A DNA stretch of 38,923 bases from Streptomyces sp. RP5T (GTDB lineage: Bacteria > Actinomycetota > Actinomycetes > Streptomycetales > Streptomycetaceae). Below, one piece after another: positions 35,193-38,923 of this stretch. The notes beneath the pieces were generated by a model. The model had not been told where the DNA came from and made no database searches. It saw nothing but the letters and a program-made list of their open reading frames with translations. The stretch covers positions 1 to 38,923 of the forward strand of contig NZ_RSAJ01000013.1 of assembly GCF_003933965.1 (NCBI RefSeq), written 5' to 3'. Position 1 is the first letter of the stretch. Every line of letters begins with the position of its first letter. Position numbers and translations under genes: made by a program.

Positions 35193-37319
35193 TTACTCGC
35201 CCTTGGCCTTCGCGATGATCTCCTCGGCGACGTTCCGCGGAACCTCGGCGTAGGAGTCGAACTGCATCGAGTAGCTTGCGCGACCCGACGTCTTGCTGCG
35301 GAGGTCTCCGACGTAGCCGAACATCTCCGAGAGGGGCACGAGGCCCTTCACGACGCGGGCACCGGCCCGCTCCTCCATGGCCTGGATCTGACCACGGCGG
35401 GAGTTGATGTCGCCGATGACCTCACCCATGTAGTCCTCGGGCGTGGTGACCTCGACGGCCATCATCGGCTCGAGCAGCACGGGGGACGCCTTGCGCGCGG
35501 CCTCCTTGAAGGCCTGCGAGCCGGCGATCTTGAACGCGAGCTCGGAGGAGTCGACCTCGTGGTAGGCGCCGTCGAGAAGCGTGACGCGAACGCCCGTCAT
35601 CTCGTACCCGGCGAGGATGCCGAACTGCATGGCCTCCTGCGCACCGGCGTCCACCGAAGGGATGTACTCCTTCGGGATACGGCCACCGGTCACCTTGTTC
35701 ACGAACTCGTACGAGGCGTCGCCGCCCTCGATGGGCTCGATCGCGATCTGCACCTTGGCGAACTGACCGGTACCACCGGTCTGCTTCTTGTGGGTGTAGT
35801 CCACGCGCTCGACGGCCTTGCGGATCGTCTCACGGTAGGCGACCTGCGGCTTGCCGACGTTGGCCTCGACCTTGAACTCACGGCGCATACGGTCGACCAG
35901 CACCTCGAGGTGCAGCTCGCCCATACCACCGATGATGGTCTGGCCGGTCTCCTCGTCCGAGTGGACCTGGAAGGAGGGGTCCTCCTCCGCGAGACGCTGG
36001 ATGGCGACACCCAGCTTCTCCTGGTCACCCTTGGACTTGGGCTCGATGGCGACCTGGATGACCGGCGCCGGGAAGTCCATGGACTCCAGGATCACCGGCT
36101 GCTTGTCGTCGGACAGCGTCTCACCGGTGGTGGTCTGCTTCAGGCCCATGACGGCGACGATGTCGCCGGCGCCCACCGACTCGATCTCCTCACGCTTGTT
36201 CGCGTGCATGCGGTAGATCTTGCCGATGCGCTCCTTCTTGCCCTTGACGGAGTTCAGCACCGCGGTGCCGGACTCCAGGCGACCGGAGTAGATCCGGACG
36301 AAGGTGAGCTTGCCGAGGTGCGGGTCGCTCATGATCTTGAACGCCAGCGCGGACAGCGGCTCCTCGTCGGACGGCTTGCGCTTGACGACGACCTCGGGGT
36401 CCTTGACGTCGTGGCCCTCGATGGCCTCGACGTCGAGCGGGGTCGGCAGGTAGCGCACGACCGCGTCGAGCAGGGGCTGGACGCCCTTGTTCTTGAACGC
36501 GGTGCCACAGAACACCGGGGTGACCGTGGTGTCCTTCGACTTGCCGGAGGCGATGGTGATACGACGGATCGCGGCGTACAGCTGCTCCACGGAAGGCTCC
36601 TCGCCCTCCAGGTACAGCTCCATGATCTCTTCGTCGTTCTCCGCGACGGCCTCGATGAGCTTGCCGCGGTACTCCTCGGCAGCCTCGGTGTGCGTGGCCG
36701 GGATGTCGACGGTGTCGTACATCTCGCCCTTGGCCGCCTCGGCGGACCACACGAGCGCCTTCATGGTGACGAGGTCGACGACACCCTTGAAGTCGGCCTC
36801 GGCGCCGATCGGCAGCTGCATGACGAGCGGCTGGGCGCCCAGGCGGTCCGAGATCATGTCCACGCAGCGGTGGAACTCGGCGCCGGTACGGTCCAGCTTG
36901 TTGACGAAGCAGATGCGGGGCACGCCGTAACGGTCGGCCTGACGCCACACCGTCTCGGACTGCGGCTCCACGCCGGCAACGCCGTCGAACACCGTCACGG
37001 CACCGTCGAGAACGCGGAGCGAACGCTCCACCTCGACGGTGAAGTCGACGTGACCCGGGGTGTCGATGATGTTGATGGTGTGGTCGACGCCCTCAAGCGG
37101 CCAGTGACAGGTGGTGGCAGCAGAGGTGATCGTGATGCCACGCTCCTGCTCCTGCTCCATCCAGTCCATGGTGGCGGCGCCGTCGTGGACCTCACCGATC
37201 TTGTACGAAACGCCGGTGTAGAACAGGATCCGCTCGGTGGTGGTCGTCTTGCCCGCGTCGATGTGGGCCATGATCCCAATGTTGCGGACCCTGGCCAGGT
37301 CAAGCGAAGTGGTAGCCAT
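35193..37319 (-). CDS. fusA: Elongation factor G
   Basis: 708-residue translocase GTPase. P-loop AHIDAGKTT at 18-26, switch I with [19 protein letters not shown] at 86-93 with catalytic His90, and NKLDR. Domains II to V follow, including [14 protein letters not shown] and the domain IV region [15 protein letters not shown]. Length and motifs match canonical EF-G rather than the EF-G2 or tetracycline-resistance relatives. It lies 39 bp after rpsG in the str operon. Confidence 0.98.
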   Translation of the reverse strand: MATTSLDLARVRNIGIMAHIDAGKTTTTERILFYTGVSYKIGEVHDGAATMDWMEQEQERGITITSAATTCHWPLEGVDHTINIIDTPGHVDFTVEVERSLRVLDGAVTVFDGVAGVEPQSETVWRQADRYGVPRICFVNKLDRTGAEFHRCVDMISDRLGAQPLVMQLPIGAEADFKGVVDLVTMKALVWSAEAAKGEMYDTVDIPATHTEAAEEYRGKLIEAVAENDEEIMELYLEGEEPSVEQLYAAIRRITIASGKSKDTTVTPVFCGTAFKNKGVQPLLDAVVRYLPTPLDVEAIEGHDVKDPEVVVKRKPSDEEPLSALAFKIMSDPHLGKLTFVRIYSGRLESGTAVLNSVKGKKERIGKIYRMHANKREEIESVGAGDIVAVMGLKQTTTGETLSDDKQPVILESMDFPAPVIQVAIEPKSKGDQEKLGVAIQRLAEEDPSFQVHSDEETGQTIIGGMGELHLEVLVDRMRREFKVEANVGKPQVAYRETIRKAVERVDYTHKKQTGGTGQFAKVQIAIEPIEGGDASYEFVNKVTGGRIPKEYIPSVDAGAQEAMQFGILAGYEMTGVRVTLLDGAYHEVDSSELAFKIAGSQAFKEAARKASPVLLEPMMAVEVTTPEDYMGEVIGDINSRRGQIQAMEERAGARVVKGLVPLSEMFGYVGDLRSKTSGRASYSMQFDSYAEVPRNVAEEIIAKAKGE

Positions 37320-37358
37320 AAGGCTTCAGTCTTCTCTCGGTCTCGATGGGGTCTGCGA

Positions 37359-37829
37359 CTACCAGCGGTAGTGCGCGAAGGCCTTGTTGGACTCGGCCAT
37401 CTTGTGCGTGTCCTCGCGCTTCTTGACGGCCGCACCGAGGCCGTTCGAGGCGTCGAGAAGCTCGTTGAGCAGGCGCTCGGTCATGGTCTTCTCGCGACGG
37501 GCGCGGGAGTAACCGACCAGCCAGCGCAGCGCCAGCGTGTTGGCGCGGCCGGGCTTGACCTCGACCGGCACCTGGTAGGTGGCGCCACCGACACGGCGGG
37601 ACTTGACCTCAAGGGTCGGCTTGATGTTCTCGAGCGCGCGCTTGAGGGTGATGACCGGGTCGTTGCTGGTCTTCTCGCGCAGGCCCTCCATGGCGCCGTA
37701 CACGATGCGCTCGGCGGTGGAGCGCTTGCCGTTCAGCAGCACCTTGTTGATCAGGGAGGTGACAAGAGGAGAACCGTAGACCGGGTCGATGATGACCGGG
37801 CGCTTCGGGGCGGGGCCCTTACGAGGCAT
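37359..37829 (-). CDS. rpsG: 30S ribosomal protein S7
   Basis: 156 residues. It begins [23 protein letters not shown] and contains [48 protein letters not shown] and the terminal [15 protein letters not shown]7 nucleates assembly of the small-subunit head and represses the str operon in E. coli. Its AGGAGAAG ribosome-binding site lies within the last codons of rpsL, two bases separating the genes. Confidence 0.98.
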   Translation of the reverse strand: MPRKGPAPKRPVIIDPVYGSPLVTSLINKVLLNGKRSTAERIVYGAMEGLREKTSNDPVITLKRALENIKPTLEVKSRRVGGATYQVPVEVKPGRANTLALRWLVGYSRARREKTMTERLLNELLDASNGLGAAVKKREDTHKMAESNKAFAHYRW

Positions 37830-37831
37830 TC

Positions 37832-38203
37832 TTACTTCTCCTTCTTGGCGCCGTAGCGGCTGCGGGCCTGCTTGCGGTTCTTGACACCCTGGGTGTCGAG
37901 CGAACCGCGGATGATCTTGTAGCGAACACCGGGCAGGTCCTTCACACGGCCGCCGCGCACGAGCACGATGGAGTGCTCCTGCAGGTTGTGTCCCTCACCC
38001 GGAATGTAAGCAGTGACCTCGATCCCGCTGGTCAGACGCACACGCGCGACCTTACGCAGGGCCGAGTTCGGCTTCTTCGGGGTGGTCGTGAACACACGCG
38101 TGCAGACGCCGCGACGCTGAGGGGAACCCTCGAGTGCGGGCGTCTTGTTCTTCTCGACCTTGTCCTGCCGGCCCTTGCGGACCAGCTGCTGGATCGTAGG
38201 CAC
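37832..38203 (-). CDS. rpsL: 30S ribosomal protein S12
   Basis: 123-residue decoding-centre protein. It begins [11 protein letters not shown] and contains [24 protein letters not shown] and [25 protein letters not shown]. Lys43 and Lys88, whose replacement gives streptomycin resistance in Streptomyces, are wild type, and Asp89, the residue methylthiolated in E. coli, is kept. The GTG at 38201-38203 is chosen with GGAGAAG upstream; longer in-frame starts lie in the leader and are not S12. First gene of the str operon. Confidence 0.98.
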   Translation of the reverse strand: MPTIQQLVRKGRQDKVEKNKTPALEGSPQRRGVCTRVFTTTPKKPNSALRKVARVRLTSGIEVTAYIPGEGHNLQEHSIVLVRGGRVKDLPGVRYKIIRGSLDTQGVKNRKQARSRYGAKKEK

Positions 38204-38253
38204 TACTTCTCCGGTTTCTGTGTGCCGAATGGTGAAGCTAACCTGGAACGTCG

Positions 38254-38278
38254 CCGACCCACGCGGTCGGGTGTGTCG
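38254..38278 (-). promoter_or_regulatory. Leader motif shared by rpsJ and rpsL (rpsL copy)
   Basis: Differs from the rpsJ copy (31458-31482) at one of 25 positions, outside the hairpin core CCGACC-GCGTG-GGTCGG. It lies between the predicted rpsL promoter and the ribosome-binding site, so it would be part of the mRNA leader. Confidence 0.6.
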
Positions 38279-38398
38279 AATCCGGCGGACTCCCGCCGCA
38301 AGGCGAAAAGGGCGCAGATTACGGTGGCCGCTCAAGGCCCCCCTAGTGCGGTTCAAGGCACGCACGGAAGCCAGGGCACACCCCAGGCACAAGGTCTG

Positions 38399-38427
38399 AG
38401 CGTACCCAGCTCATTCGCTGCGGTCAA
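38399..38427 (-). promoter_or_regulatory. Putative str operon promoter
   Basis: On the minus strand TTGACC (38422-38427) and TACGCT (38399-38404) are separated by exactly 17 bp, a strong match to the Streptomyces vegetative consensus. The start would be near 38392, giving a leader of about 190 nt before rpsL. Confidence 0.6.
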
Positions 38428-38526
38428 AACAGAAGGGCGACGGCACCCTCGCGGAGCGCGCGATGTCAAGCCCCTACGCCGTGGACGATCTTCGATTTCA
38501 CACGGCGCACACGTGCGGGAAGCCGC

Positions 38527-38923
38527 TCACCCCGAGGCGAGACCCACCGCGACCAGCAGCGTCATCATGATGGACCACGCCGCGATCGACAGCCAGCCGA
38601 ACACGAGCCCGGTCAGCGCCAGCCCGTCACCGCTCTCCCCCGTCCGCTCGATCTCGGCACGCGCCGTGTGCCCGAGGATCACCGCGGGAATCCCGGTGAA
38701 CCCGAAGGTCGGCACGCACAGGAGCCCGCACACCGCCGCGCCGACCGCCTTTCCGTTGGCACGCGGCCGCGGGGCGGGCAGGAACGTGCGCGGTACGGCC
38801 GTGACGGGCGCCGGCTGCGGCACGGGGCCCAGCGGCAGGTCGGACACGAGCAGCGCCAGCTCCCCGACGGTCCGGGCGCCGTACGCCCGCTCCACCCGCT
38901 TGTCGAACTCGCCCTTCCCCAGC
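38527..38923 (-). CDS. DUF1707 / DUF4190 membrane protein, 5' end outside window
   Basis: About 132 residues are visible; the frame stays open to the right edge. The first part, LGKGEFDKRVERAYGARTVGEL with a following LVSDLP, matches the end of the DUF1707 domain, a short module at the N-terminus of many actinobacterial membrane proteins. After a proline-rich linker come two helices separated by GHTARAEIERTGESGDGLALTGLVFGW, the DUF4190 pattern. No function is established for either domain. The GTG at 38895 would be an internal start and is not preferred because DUF1707 residues precede it. It is transcribed toward rpsL, ending about 100 bp before the rpsL promoter. Confidence 0.8.
   Translation of the reverse strand, partial: LGKGEFDKRVERAYGARTVGELALLVSDLPLGPVPQPAPVTAVPRTFLPAPRPRANGKAVGAAVCGLLCVPTFGFTGIPAVILGHTARAEIERTGESGDGLALTGLVFGWLSIAAWSIMMTLLVAVGLASG

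Larger units (their letters stand above)
38204..38526 (-). other. Non-coding region upstream of the str operon
   Basis: These 323 bp hold no supported gene. They contain a promoter candidate, a leader of about 190 nt, a CGGCGG/CCGCCG hairpin at 38283-38298 and the motif shared with the rpsJ leader. Confidence 0.65.

Overview
The window is chromosomal DNA from a Streptomyces or a very close relative. The signs are very high G+C, frequent GTG starts, low-complexity extensions on S9, L17, L23 and S3 of the kind seen in actinobacteria, and the gene order itself. From 3.8 kb to the right edge nearly every gene lies on the minus strand, so the natural reading direction is right to left.

Read in transcription order, the window opens with the 5'-truncated end of a DUF1707/DUF4190 membrane protein (38527-38923). 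The str operon follows (rpsL, rpsG, fusA, tuf; 38203-33845) and ends at a 17-bp perfect hairpin. Two non-ribosomal genes come next: an acyltransferase-3 membrane protein and a small membrane protein (33564-31945). After a long 546-bp non-coding leader the S10 operon runs from rpsJ to rpsQ (31398-26027). Two back-to-back hairpins separate it from the spc operon, rplN to rplO (25930-21643). secY, adk, map, infA, rpmJ, rpsM, rpsK, rpoA, rplQ and truA follow (21466-14078). Many junctions are 1-bp (TGATG/TAATG) or 4-bp (ATGA) overlaps, as expected for translational coupling. rpsD is not between rpsK and rpoA; a 38-bp duplication of the 3' end of rpsK sits there instead.

Between truA and the rplM-rpsI operon lies the accessory part, a 7.7-kb six-gene minus-strand cluster (13870-6160). 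In order it encodes a cellulose-synthase-like GT2, a GH26-type lipoprotein, two large GT-C membrane glycosyltransferases with long disordered cytoplasmic tails, a polyprenyl-phosphate sugar synthase-like GT2 and a GtrA-family membrane protein. The first four genes are joined by ATGA overlaps. Together they look like a complete route for making, decorating and trimming a cell-surface polysaccharide, and this is the best candidate for an undescribed system here. A single-pass membrane protein of unknown function (5221-6108) faces it convergently.

The left end holds rplM-rpsI, glmM (cell-wall precursor synthesis, minus strand), and, on the plus strand, a DUF389 membrane protein, coaA and the 3' end of a CbrC-family gene. 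I saw no tRNA, rRNA, insertion sequence or CRISPR array. All statements come from reading the sequence and from family knowledge; no database search was run.
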